Origin: Zestomonas insulae
GTDB taxonomy: Bacteria > Pseudomonadota > Gammaproteobacteria > Pseudomonadales > Pseudomonadaceae
Direction of reading: 5' to 3'
NCBI RefSeq assembly: GCF_016901015.1
Contig: NZ_JAFEUP010000005.1
Span: forward strand, 310,001-374,000
Length of the DNA stretch: 64,000 nucleotides
Shown here one piece after another: positions 16,057-23,461 of the stretch (position 1 is the stretch's first letter; each line of letters opens with the position of its first letter). The translations under genes were made by a program, and so were the position numbers. Below the pieces are notes generated by a model. It saw only the letters and a list, made by a program, of their open reading frames with translations. It made no database searches and was not told the DNA's origin.

Positions 16057-16935
16057 ATGAAGGATTTCCAGGACTACATCCAGCAGCTGGTCGGCGCCGG
16101 TGGCCCGGCGCCCGAGCAATACCTCGAGCTGGACGGCTGGTTCCAGCGCGTCACCGCCCAGCTCGCCGCCGAGCCGCTGTCCGGGCGCTCGGTGCAGGAG
16201 CTGTGGCCGATGTTCGGCGCGGCGTTCTCGCTGAACACCGTGCAGGGTTTCGCGGCGCTCAAACCGCATGGCTATTCCGGCGATTTCGAGATCATGGAGC
16301 GGCTCTACAGCCGCTGGCTGTCGCCGCTGCCCGAGCTGCAGAACTGGGACCTGTTCACCCATTGGCACCCTGCCACCCAGGCGGTGCGCAACCGCAAGGA
16401 CTACTTCAAGCAGGTAATGACCGCGCTCGCCGCGGACGGCCAGCCGCGCACGGTGCTCAACGTCGGCAGCGGCCCGTGCCGGGACATCCACGAGTACCTG
16501 CAGGAGCACCCCGACACCCCGCTGCGCTTCGAATGCGTCGACCTCGACGGGCAAGCGATCGCCTACGCCCAGCAGCTGCTGAATGGCGCCGCGGTGCTGT
16601 TCCACCAGGCCAACGCCTTCACCTTCAGCACCACGCAACGCTATGACCTGGTGTGGTCGGCCGGGCTGTTCGATTACCTCAACGACCGCGAGTTCGTGTT
16701 CCTCCTCAAGGCGCTGGCCAAGCTGCTGCAGCCGGGCGGCGAGCTGGTGGTCGGCAATTTCTCCGAGGCCAATCCGTCGCGCGCCTACATGGAGTTCGGC
16801 GACTGGGTGCTGCATCACCGCACTGACGCGCAGCTGCAGGCGCTGGCCGCGCAGGCCGGGCTGCCCGAGGCGGGCGTGCGCATCGAGCGCGAGCCGCTGG
16901 GGGTCAACCTGTTCCTGCGCGCACGCCTGGCCTAG
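16057..16935 (+). CDS. class I SAM-dependent methyltransferase, substrate unknown
   Basis: The 292-residue protein has an N-terminal helical extension (residues 1-125) containing LKPHGYSGDFEIMERLYSRW. A Rossmann methyltransferase domain follows, with motif I TVLNVGSGPCRDI (about 133-144) and acidic motif II FECVDLDGQAIAYAQ. The post-motif segment is DLVWSAGLFDYLNDREFVF. The GYSGDFE extension resembles that of a subset of methyltransferases related to hydroxy-fatty-acid methyl ester synthases, which is a weak hint only. It follows tcyN by 78 bp on the same strand and ends before a hairpin with a short T run. Start ATG 16057 has GGCAAGGAGCGCAC upstream. No substrate is proposed. Confidence 0.82.
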   Translation: MKDFQDYIQQLVGAGGPAPEQYLELDGWFQRVTAQLAAEPLSGRSVQELWPMFGAAFSLNTVQGFAALKPHGYSGDFEIMERLYSRWLSPLPELQNWDLFTHWHPATQAVRNRKDYFKQVMTALAADGQPRTVLNVGSGPCRDIHEYLQEHPDTPLRFECVDLDGQAIAYAQQLLNGAAVLFHQANAFTFSTTQRYDLVWSAGLFDYLNDREFVFLLKALAKLLQPGGELVVGNFSEANPSRAYMEFGDWVLHHRTDAQLQALAAQAGLPEAGVRIEREPLGVNLFLRARLA

Positions 16936-16955
16936 GCGCGCCCAACCGCTCGCCC

Positions 16956-17001
16956 AAGCCCCGCGCCAGGCACGTCCGTACCTGCATCCGGCGGGGCTTT
17001 T
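16956..17001 (+). terminator. possible Rho-independent terminator with long loop
   Basis: AAGCCCCGC (16956-16964) pairs with GCGGGGCTT (16991-16999), and the T run ending the right arm extends to 17001. The 26-nt loop makes it weaker than the other terminators here. It separates the methyltransferase from the MFS gene. Confidence 0.5.
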
Positions 17002-17061
17002 CCCGGCGGATTGGCGCAGAATGCGCGCCCGCTTTTTGTCGCCCCCGCTGGAAGTCCGCGC

Positions 17062-18243
17062 ATGAACCCCGCCACGCTCCTCTCCCTGCCCCTGCTCGCC
17101 CTGGCCCTCGGTGGCTTCGTGGTCGGCAGCAGCGAATTCATCATCATGGGCCTGCTGCCCGAGGTCGCCGCCGACCTGCGCGTCAGCCTGGCCGACGCCG
17201 GCCTGCTGGTCAGCGCCTACGCGATGGGCGTGGTGATCGGCGCGCCGCTGCTCGGCCCGCTGCTCGGCCGCCTGGCGCGCAAGCGCGCGTTGCTGTGGCT
17301 GATGGGCGCCTATGCGCTGGGCAATCTCGGCTGCGCGCTGGCCCCGGATTACCACTGGCTGCTCGCCGCACGCATGCTCACCGCGATCAGCCATGCCGGC
17401 TTCTTCGGCTGCGCCACCCTGCTGGCCGCCGAGCTGGCTCCAGTGCATCGGCGCGCCTCGGCGATGGCGCTGGTGCTCAGCGGCCTGACCATCGCCAACG
17501 TGCTCGGCGTGCCGCTCGGCGCCTGGCTCGGCCAGGCCACCAGCTGGCGCATGACCTTCTTCGTGGTCGCCGCGCTCGGCGCGCTGGCGGTGCTGGCCAT
17601 GGCGCTGTGGCTGCCGCACGGCCAGGCGCCGGCGCGCAACGCCGCGCACAGCGCCTGGGGTGGCGTGCTGCGCTGGCCGGTGCTGCATCCGCTGCTGGTC
17701 TGCTGCCTGTCCTCGGTGGCGCTGTTCAGCGTGTTCACCTACATCAGCCCGCTGCTTCGCGAGGTGGGCGGTTATTCGGCCGAGCAGAACAACGGCGCGC
17801 TGCTGCTGTTCGGCATCGGCCTGACCCTCGGCAATCTGCTCGGCGGGCGTCTGGCCGACCGCGGCCTGCGCCATGCGGTGCCGATCGCCCTGGCGGTCAG
17901 CGGCCTGGCGCTGCTCGGTCTGTTCGCCTGGCTGCAACAGCCGCTGCTGCCGCTCGTGCTGTTGCTGCTGTGGGGGATGGCCAGCTTCGCCATCTCCTCG
18001 CCGCTGCAGATGCTGCTGGTCGAGCAGGCCGGCGAGTCGGCGAGCCTGGCGGCGACCTTGAGCCACGCCGCGTTCAACCTCGGCAACGCCAGTGGCGCCT
18101 GGCTCGGCGGGCTGTGGCTGAGTGCCCAGTACGGGCTGAGCAACCTGCCGCTACTCGGCGTCGGCGCGCTGGCGCTGACCCTGCTGGTTGCCCTGCCGCT
18201 GCCGCGCCTGCGTGCCAGCAAGGAGCGCCTCGGCCTGCAGTGA
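17062..18243 (+). CDS. MFS exporter (DHA1, AraJ/arabinose-efflux-like)
   Basis: The 393-residue protein is a 12-helix major facilitator. The first helix LALALGGFVVGSSEFIIMGL and the LLPEVAADLRVSLADAGLLV loop are the standard opening of the AraJ/YdhP-like DHA1 group. The PLLGPLLGRLARKRALL loop carries the motif A region, and MALVLSGLTIANVLGVPLG is the antiporter motif C region. ATG 17062 is chosen because it begins directly before the first helix. The proteins of this group export sugars, purines or drugs. Some Pseudomonas relatives may export cysteine-related metabolites, but no substrate can be read here. It is followed by a REP pair and then the convergent regulator gene. Confidence 0.85.
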   Translation: MNPATLLSLPLLALALGGFVVGSSEFIIMGLLPEVAADLRVSLADAGLLVSAYAMGVVIGAPLLGPLLGRLARKRALLWLMGAYALGNLGCALAPDYHWLLAARMLTAISHAGFFGCATLLAAELAPVHRRASAMALVLSGLTIANVLGVPLGAWLGQATSWRMTFFVVAALGALAVLAMALWLPHGQAPARNAAHSAWGGVLRWPVLHPLLVCCLSSVALFSVFTYISPLLREVGGYSAEQNNGALLLFGIGLTLGNLLGGRLADRGLRHAVPIALAVSGLALLGLFAWLQQPLLPLVLLLLWGMASFAISSPLQMLLVEQAGESASLAATLSHAAFNLGNASGAWLGGLWLSAQYGLSNLPLLGVGALALTLLVALPLPRLRASKERLGLQ

Positions 18244-18255
18244 GGGCGGCAACCT

Positions 18256-18340
18256 CTGGGTCCCCGCCTGCGCGAGGACGACGGAACGGAGGCAACGCCC
18301 TCAGCGTATCCCGTCACTCCCGCGCAGGCGGGAGTCCAGG
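18256..18340. repeat. REP pair (REPIN-like)
   Basis: Two units in opposite orientation, TCTGGGTCCCCGCCTGCGCG at 18256-18275 and CGCGCAGGCGGGAGTCCAGG at 18321-18340, are inverted copies of each other. They match the pair at 410-500. The element fills most of the gap between the convergent MFS and enhancer-binding-protein genes. Confidence 0.7.
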
Positions 18341-18391
18341 GCGCACTCCAGCCCAGCGACACCACTGCGCACACGCGCGGCGATGGCGACG

Positions 18392-19306
18392 CTACAGCAG
18401 CTCGCCGAGCAACTGGCGCAGCGCCGCGCGTTGCGCCGGATCGGCGGCCAGCACGCGCAGCTGGGCGCTGAGCTGGACCAGATCGAAGCTCGGCAGGTTG
18501 AGGTGCTCCGGGAGAATCTCCGCGCCGCGGCTGACCAGCAGGGCGAAGTGGATGACGCTCTCCAGCTCGCGGGTGTTGCCCGGCCAGCTGTGCGCCTCGA
18601 GCACCTGCTGGGCGCTGGCGCTGAGCAGCGGCAAGCCCAGACTGAGGCGCTGGGCGTGGATGCCGAGGAAGTATTCGGCGAGCGGCAGGATGTCGCCGAT
18701 CCGTTCGCGCAGCGGCGGCAGCACCAGCCGCCCTTCGTCGAGGTAGTGGAACAGCCGCTCGTGGAACTTGCCGGCGGCCACCGCCTGGGCCAGGTCGATG
18801 CTGGTCGCCGCCACCAGGCGCACGTCGACCGGCAGTGCCTGGCCGGCGCCGACCCGGGTCACCTCGCGGGTTTCCAGGGCGGCGAGCAGCTTGCTTTGCA
18901 GGCCCAGCGGCAGGTCGCCGATCTCGTCGAGGTACAGCGTGCCGCCGTTCGCCGAGCCGAACCAGCCGGCACGACTGCTGGCCGCGCCGACCTGACTGCC
19001 GGCGGTGTAGCCGAACAGCTCGGCCTCGCCGCGACTGGGGCTGAGGCTGCCGCAGTTGACCGCGACGAACAGCCCGGGCCGCTCGCTCTCGCGGTGGATG
19101 TGCCGCGCCAGCAGTTCCTTGCCGGTGCCGCTCTCGCCACGGATCAGTACCGGCAGGCCGCTCGGCGCCAGCTCGTGCAGCTCGGCGCGCAACTGCTGCG
19201 AGCGCGGGTCGATGAACACCAGGGCCTTGGCGCGGATGCTCAGCGGACTCTTGTCGGCTTCCGGCAGGGTCAGCAGCGGCTGATCGATGGGTGGTTGGCG
19301 ACTCAT
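18392..19306 (-). CDS. degenerate SfnR-like sigma-54 enhancer-binding protein lacking HTH
   Basis: The 304-residue protein is an AAA+ domain of the NtrC/SfnR class, with Walker A GESGTGKE (57-64), AVNCGSLS and Walker B GGTLYLDEIGDLP. Several activator features are missing. The sigma-54 contact loop that should read GAFTGA reads GSQVGA (103-108). The arginine-finger segment, normally FRxDLxxRL, reads FHERLFHYLD (181-190), so both arginines are H182 and Y188. The protein stops shortly after the AAA+ lid with no Fis-type helix-turn-helix. SfnR normally activates organosulfur genes. This copy sits 91 bp downstream of a hydrolase gene, opposite oscA-sbp. It probably cannot activate sigma-54 RNA polymerase alone and may act by protein contact. 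The start ATG 19306 follows GGGAG. Confidence 0.85.
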   Translation of the reverse strand: MSRQPPIDQPLLTLPEADKSPLSIRAKALVFIDPRSQQLRAELHELAPSGLPVLIRGESGTGKELLARHIHRESERPGLFVAVNCGSLSPSRGEAELFGYTAGSQVGAASSRAGWFGSANGGTLYLDEIGDLPLGLQSKLLAALETREVTRVGAGQALPVDVRLVAATSIDLAQAVAAGKFHERLFHYLDEGRLVLPPLRERIGDILPLAEYFLGIHAQRLSLGLPLLSASAQQVLEAHSWPGNTRELESVIHFALLVSRGAEILPEHLNLPSFDLVQLSAQLRVLAADPAQRAALRQLLGELL

Positions 19307-19397
19307 AAACGACTCCCGCCCGAGTCATGGGGCCCGACTCAGGCGCAATGAAAGGTGACAGCCGCCGCAGCGCGCGACTGGCGGTGGCGGTGCGCGC

Positions 19398-19979
19398 TCA
19401 GGCGCGCTGGCGCGCCTGCTGCTCGATCAGGCCCTGCAGGCGATACAGGTAGGCGAACCCCTGCTCCCAGCGCTGGTGACCGGACTTCACATTGATGTGC
19501 CCGGCGCCGCCGAGCACCGCCAGTTCGCTGCCCCAGTCGTGGCTCAGTTCGAGCACGCGCGGCACGCTGGCGGCCGGGTCGTTGTCCGAGCCGACCAACT
19601 GGCTGGGAAACGGCAGCAGCTCGCGCGGAATCGGCGCGAAGTTGCGCAGCTCGGCCGGGCAGCCGGGCCGCTCGACGTCGGCCGGCGCCACCAGCAGCGC
19701 GCCGCGCACCCGGCGCAGCAGCGCCAGCGGCGCCTGCGCGGCCCAGTGCGCGACGGTGACGCAGCCAAGGCTGTGGGCGATCAGGATGACCGGGCGGCTG
19801 TCGGCGGCGATCTCGCGCTCCAGCGCGGCGACCCAGTCGGCGCGCTGCGGGTTCTGCCAGTCGCGCTGCTCGACCCGCGCGGTGTTCGGCAGGCTGCGCT
19901 GCCAGTGACTTTGCCAATGCGCGTCCGGCGAGCCCTGCCAGCCCGGCAGGATCAGATAACGAATTGCTTGGCTCGACAT
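19398..19979 (-). CDS. RBBP9/YdeN-type alpha/beta serine hydrolase
   Basis: The 193-residue protein is a small alpha/beta hydrolase. YLILPGWQGSPDAHWQSHWQ is the conserved N terminus of the RBBP9/YdeN group, LIAHSLGCVTVAHWA holds nucleophile S70, and GAGHINVKSG holds catalytic H161. A likely acid is D132 or D134 (VGSDNDP). The physiological substrate of the bacterial members is unknown. It is divergent from oscA, with an AT-rich region carrying two palindromes between them. It is followed on its own strand by the degenerate enhancer-binding protein. Placement in the sulfate-uptake locus suggests expression in sulfur starvation, which is inference. ATG 19979 is supported by a nearby GGAGG (CAGGAGGCCGCC). 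Confidence 0.85.
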   Translation of the reverse strand: MSSQAIRYLILPGWQGSPDAHWQSHWQRSLPNTARVEQRDWQNPQRADWVAALEREIAADSRPVILIAHSLGCVTVAHWAAQAPLALLRRVRGALLVAPADVERPGCPAELRNFAPIPRELLPFPSQLVGSDNDPAASVPRVLELSHDWGSELAVLGGAGHINVKSGHQRWEQGFAYLYRLQGLIEQQARQRA

Positions 19980-20022
19980 GGCGGCCTCCTGAAGGTCTCG
20001 ATTGAGCGCAGTCTAGGCGGCG

Positions 20023-20048
20023 TTCTTATATGTGTTAAGGAATAAGAA
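20023..20048. promoter_or_regulatory. TTCTTAT/ATAAGAA palindrome upstream of the hydrolase gene
   Basis: TTCTTAT (20023-20029) and ATAAGAA (20042-20048) are exact inverted copies with a 12-nt spacer, 44 bp before the hydrolase start. The core is like the palindromes at 3118-3134 and 20151-20175, which are also at sulfur-gene promoters. Confidence 0.4.
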
Positions 20049-20128
20049 ATTATTTACTTATTCACTTATTTCGTTATTCGGTGCCGGAGTGAAGGCGCAT
20101 ATAGGGCGGCGAATCGTCTGAGGGATGA

Positions 20129-20175
20129 TTGACAATTCGGTTATAACAAAATTCTTAAATAGTATTTTTAAGAAT
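20129..20175 (+). promoter_or_regulatory. oscA-sbp upstream region: TTGACA box and 9-bp palindrome
   Basis: TTGACA at 20129-20134 is a perfect -35 match. Downstream, ATTCTTAAA (20151-20159) and TTTAAGAAT (20167-20175) form a perfect 9-bp inverted repeat with a 7-nt spacer, ending 68 bp before the oscA start. The palindrome is a good candidate for a sulfur regulator site such as CysB (inference). I could not fix a matching -10 box. Confidence 0.45.
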
Positions 20176-20243
20176 AACTAGAGATCCCTAACATCCGCTC
20201 CACGCCCACTGAAACCCGGGCGCTTCTCTCAAGGAGCAGATTG

Positions 20244-20426
20244 ATGAGCGCATCCCTTCGCAGCATTGAAGGCCAGGACGAAGCCGGCATCCTGCGCGAG
20301 ATCCAAAGCGCGTTGCAGGGCCTGCGATTCGGCTCGGTGGAAATCACCGTGCACAACGGCCAGGTCGTGCAGATCGAACGCAAAGAAAAATTCCGGCTGC
20401 AGAACCCTAGCCAGAAAAACGGCTGA
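20244..20426 (+). CDS. oscA: OscA, small DUF2292/YezD-family protein
   Basis: This 60-residue protein starts MSASLRSIEG and contains the conserved core LRFGSVEITVHNGQVVQIER with a basic tail (KEKFRLQNPS). It matches OscA, a small protein found immediately upstream of sbp in Pseudomonas. There it is needed for using organosulfur compounds and for coping with the sulfur shortage caused by chromate. Its biochemical action is unknown; YezD-type folds are small beta-rich domains. The ATG at 20244 is chosen over a TTG one codon earlier because AAGGAG lies 8 bp upstream. It is the first gene of oscA-sbp-cysT-cysW-cysA, with 146 bp before sbp. Confidence 0.88.
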   Translation: MSASLRSIEGQDEAGILREIQSALQGLRFGSVEITVHNGQVVQIERKEKFRLQNPSQKNG

Positions 20427-20572
20427 AACGCCGCCCGACTGGACCACCGGAGGGAAAGTGCCGTGCCCCCTATAACTCACAACAACGCCAACCATTCACC
20501 CGGCCACCTGCCTCAGGGCAACAGGCTGGACAGCTGAATACGCACGACTACTTAGATTCCAGGAGCTACACC

Positions 20573-21571
20573 ATGTCCATTCGCCGTTTCGCCCTGGCCA
20601 GCCTGGCCAGCGCCCTGTTCGCCGCACCGGTTCTCGCCGACACCGAGCTGCTCAACGTGTCCTACGACCCGACCCGCGAGCTGTACCAAGAGTACAACGC
20701 CGAGTTCAACAAATACTGGCAGGCCCAAGGCCACGAGCCGGTCAAGGTTCAGCAGTCCCACGGTGGCTCGGGCAAGCAGGCCCGTGCAGTGATCGACGGC
20801 CTCAAGGCCGACGTGGTGACCCTGGCGCTGGCCGGTGACATCGACGAGCTGAACAAGCTCGGCAAGCTGATCCCGGACAACTGGCAAACCCGTCTGCCGG
20901 AGGCCAGCACGCCGTACACCTCGACCATCGTGTTCCTGGTCCGCAAGGGCAACCCGAAAGGCATCAAGGACTGGGGCGACCTGGTCAAGCCGGGCGTCGA
21001 AGTGATCACCCCGAACCCGAAAACCTCCGGCGGCGCACGCTGGAACTTCCTCGCCGCCTGGGCCTATGGCGTGCAGAAGTTCGGCAGCGAAGCCAAGGCG
21101 CAGGAATACGTGCAGGAGCTGTACAAGCACGTCCCGGTGCTGGACACCGGTGCGCGTGGCTCGACCATCACCTTCGTCAACAACAACATCGGCGACGTGC
21201 TGCTGGCCTGGGAAAACGAAGCCTTCCTGGCCCTCAAGGAACAAGGTGGCGAGAACTTCGAGATCGTCGCACCGAGCCTGTCGATCCTCGCCGAGCCGCC
21301 GGTCGCGGTGGTCGACAAGAACGTCGACAAGAAAGGCACCCGTGCCATCGCCGAGGCCTACCTGAAGCACCTGTACAGCCCGGAAGGCCAGCGCATCGCG
21401 GCGAAGAACTTCTACCGTCCGCGTGACAAGTCGGTGGCTGCCGAATTCGCCAAGCAGTTCCCGGACCTCAAGCTGGTCACCATCGACAAGGACTTCGGCG
21501 GCTGGAAAACCGCGCAGCCGAAATTCTTCAACGACGGTGGCGTGTTCGACCAGATCTATCAGGCTCAGTAA
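20573..21571 (+). CDS. sbp: sulfate ABC transporter, periplasmic binding protein
   Basis: Sbp binds sulfate in the periplasm for the CysT/CysW/CysA permease encoded next to it. The 332-residue protein has a signal peptide (MSIRRFALASLASALFAAPVLA|DTE). Family segments LLNVSYDPTRELYQEYNAEF, SHGGSGKQARAVIDGLKAD, NPKTSGGARWNFLAAWAYG and DTGARGSTITFVNN follow. It is paralogous to cysP at 3192 but differs in DVVTLALAGDIDELNKLGK, which marks it as Sbp. The start ATG 20573 is preceded by CCAGGAGCTACACC. The 185-bp gap to cysT carries two hairpins that may lower downstream expression relative to this abundant receptor. Confidence 0.93.
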   Translation: MSIRRFALASLASALFAAPVLADTELLNVSYDPTRELYQEYNAEFNKYWQAQGHEPVKVQQSHGGSGKQARAVIDGLKADVVTLALAGDIDELNKLGKLIPDNWQTRLPEASTPYTSTIVFLVRKGNPKGIKDWGDLVKPGVEVITPNPKTSGGARWNFLAAWAYGVQKFGSEAKAQEYVQELYKHVPVLDTGARGSTITFVNNNIGDVLLAWENEAFLALKEQGGENFEIVAPSLSILAEPPVAVVDKNVDKKGTRAIAEAYLKHLYSPEGQRIAAKNFYRPRDKSVAAEFAKQFPDLKLVTIDKDFGGWKTAQPKFFNDGGVFDQIYQAQ

Positions 21572-21655
21572 GGGCGCGATCCGGAGGATAGCCAGCGAGC
21601 CATCCTCCAGAACAGAAAGCGGGGTTAGAATCGCCGCCCCGAGCAAAACGAGAGA

Positions 21656-21676
21656 GGGAAGCCGCGGCTTCCCTTT
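21656..21676 (+). promoter_or_regulatory. sbp-cysT intergenic hairpin, possible attenuator
   Basis: GGGAAGCCGCGGCTTCCC (21656-21673) is a self-complementary 18-mer followed by TTT. A smaller hairpin GGAGGAT/ATCCTCC lies just before it at 21583-21608. Such structures often act as partial terminators or stabilise the 3' end of the binding-protein mRNA in ABC operons. The role here is inferred. Confidence 0.4.
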
Positions 21677-21756
21677 GTCGCGAGCGGAATCAGGCGAATC
21701 GGGACAGACGGCCCGGCCGTTGCTCCGAGCGTTCCAACGCAGATAAAGGACAGACA

Positions 21757-22575
21757 ATGTCACGCCGCATTTCCCCCGTCATACCCGGCTTCGGGCTGAC
21801 GCTGGGCTACACCCTGGTGTACCTCAGCCTGTTGGTGCTGATCCCCCTGGGTGCCATGTTTCTCAAGACCACCCAGCTCAGCTGGGAGCAGTTCTGGACC
21901 ATCATCAGTGCCCCGCGCGTCCTCGCCGCGCTGAAGCTGTCGTTCGGTACCGCCCTCGCCGCCGCGGTGATCAACGGCCTGATCGGCACCCTGCTCGCCT
22001 GGGTACTGGTGCGCTACGACTTCTTCGGTCGCAAGATCATCGACGCGATGATCGACCTGCCGTTCGCCCTGCCCACCGCGGTGGCCGGCATCGCCCTCAC
22101 CGCGCTGTACGCGCCGGCCGGCCTGGTCGGCCAGTTCGCCAGCGACCTCGGTTTCAAGATCGCCTACACGCCGCTCGGCATCACCCTGGCGCTAACCTTC
22201 GTGACCCTGCCGTTCGTAGTGCGCACGGTGCAGCCGGTGCTCGCCGACATCCCCCGCGAGGTCGAGGAAGCCGCCGCCTGCCTGGGCGCCAAGCCGCTGC
22301 AGGTGTTCCGCCACATCCTCGTCCCCGCGCTGCTGCCCGCCTGGCTGACCGGCTTCGCGCTGGCCTTCGCGCGGGGCGTCGGCGAGTACGGCTCGGTGAT
22401 CTTCATCGCCGGCAACATGCCGATGAAGACCGAGATCCTGCCGCTGCTGATCATGGTCAAGCTGGACCAGTACGACTACACCGGCGCCACCGCGATCGGT
22501 GTGCTGATGCTGGTGGTCGCCTTCGTCCTGCTGCTGCTGATCAACCTGCTGCAGCGCCGCATCGAAAAACCCTGA
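21757..22575 (+). CDS. cysT: sulfate ABC transporter permease CysT (CysU)
   Basis: The 272-residue inner-membrane protein is one half of the sulfate channel. PGFGLTLGYTLVYLSLLVLI is the typical first helix of CysT. DLPFALPTAVAGIALTALYA and the EAA loop REVEEAAACLGAKPLQVFRH are conserved in molybdate/sulfate permeases. FARGVGEYGSVIFIAGNMPM is the CysT-specific end of the loop. Five to six hydrophobic segments are visible. It follows sbp by 185 bp and precedes cysW by 10 bp. The start ATG 21757 has AAAGGACAGACA upstream. Confidence 0.95.
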   Translation: MSRRISPVIPGFGLTLGYTLVYLSLLVLIPLGAMFLKTTQLSWEQFWTIISAPRVLAALKLSFGTALAAAVINGLIGTLLAWVLVRYDFFGRKIIDAMIDLPFALPTAVAGIALTALYAPAGLVGQFASDLGFKIAYTPLGITLALTFVTLPFVVRTVQPVLADIPREVEEAAACLGAKPLQVFRHILVPALLPAWLTGFALAFARGVGEYGSVIFIAGNMPMKTEILPLLIMVKLDQYDYTGATAIGVLMLVVAFVLLLLINLLQRRIEKP

Positions 22576-22585
22576 GGAACGCGCC

Positions 22586-23458
22586 ATGACTACTGCAACC
22601 CTGAGCGCGACCTCCGCCGCCAACGCCGCCCGCCGCGGCAACCTGTGGGGCCGTCGCGTGCTGATCGGCCTGGCCTGGCTGGCCTTCGCGCTGTTCCTGC
22701 TGCTGCCGCTCTACGTGGTGCTCAGCGAGGCGCTCAAGCAAGGCCTGGGCACCTTCTTCACCGCCATCCTCGAGCCGGACGCGCTGTCCGCGCTGAAACT
22801 GACCCTGCTCGCCGTGGCTATTTCGGTGCCGCTCAACCTGGTGTTCGGCGTGTCCGCCGCCTGGTGCGTGACCAAGTTCGAGTTCCCCGGCAAGAGCATC
22901 CTGGTGACCCTGATCGACCTGCCGTTTTCGGTCTCGCCGGTGATCGCCGGCCTGATCTACGTGCTGCTGTTCGGGGCCCAGGGCTACTTCGGTGAATGGC
23001 TGCAGGACCGCGACATCCAGATCGTCTTCGCCGTGCCGGGCATCGTGCTGGCGACCATCTTCGTCACCTTCCCGTTCGTCGCCCGCGAACTGATCCCGCT
23101 GATGCAGGAACAGGGCACCCAGGAGGAGGAGGCCGCGCGCCTGCTCGGCGCCAACGGCTGGCAGATGTTCTGGCACGTCACCCTGCCGAACATCAAATGG
23201 GGCCTGATCTACGGCGTGGTGCTGTGCACCGCGCGGGCGATGGGCGAGTTCGGCGCGGTCTCGGTGGTCTCCGGGCATATCCGCGGCGTCACCAACACCC
23301 TGCCGCTGCACGTCGAGATTCTCTACAACGAGTACAACCACGTCGCCGCGTTCAGCGTCGCCAGCCTGCTGCTGCTGCTCGCCCTGGTCATCCTGCTGCT
23401 CAAGCAGTGGGCCGAATCCCGTCTGTCCCGCCTACGCCACACGGCTGAGGATGAATGA
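22586..23458 (+). CDS. cysW: sulfate ABC transporter permease CysW
   Basis: The 290-residue partner permease of CysT. GRRVLIGLAWLAFALFLLLP and LYVVLSEALKQGLGTFFTAI begin the transmembrane part. DLPFSVSPVIAGLIYVLLFG matches the CysW loop, and the EAA loop reads QEEEAARLLGANGWQMFWHV. MGEFGAVSVVSGHIRGVTNT and LPLHVEILYNEYN are CysW landmarks. It lies 10 bp after cysT and 3 bp before cysA, so the permease and ATPase are made from one message. Nothing is missing compared with family length. Confidence 0.95.
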   Translation: MTTATLSATSAANAARRGNLWGRRVLIGLAWLAFALFLLLPLYVVLSEALKQGLGTFFTAILEPDALSALKLTLLAVAISVPLNLVFGVSAAWCVTKFEFPGKSILVTLIDLPFSVSPVIAGLIYVLLFGAQGYFGEWLQDRDIQIVFAVPGIVLATIFVTFPFVARELIPLMQEQGTQEEEAARLLGANGWQMFWHVTLPNIKWGLIYGVVLCTARAMGEFGAVSVVSGHIRGVTNTLPLHVEILYNEYNHVAAFSVASLLLLLALVILLLKQWAESRLSRLRHTAEDE

Positions 23459-23461
23459 GTC

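Noticed and set aside
15169..18066. A 965-codon open frame on the minus strand over tcyN, the methyltransferase and MFS genes
   Set aside because: It is antisense to well-conserved genes, is rich in Q, H, R and A as expected of a high-GC shadow frame, and matches no family.
18256..18340. A remnant of the missing HTH domain downstream of the degenerate regulator
   Set aside because: The sequence beyond the stop is a REP pair and does not translate into an HTH in any minus-strand frame.
20023..20175. A riboswitch (SAM type) upstream of oscA
   Set aside because: The region is AT-rich and palindromic at DNA level, but I see no set of conserved helices resembling a SAM or other sulfur riboswitch.
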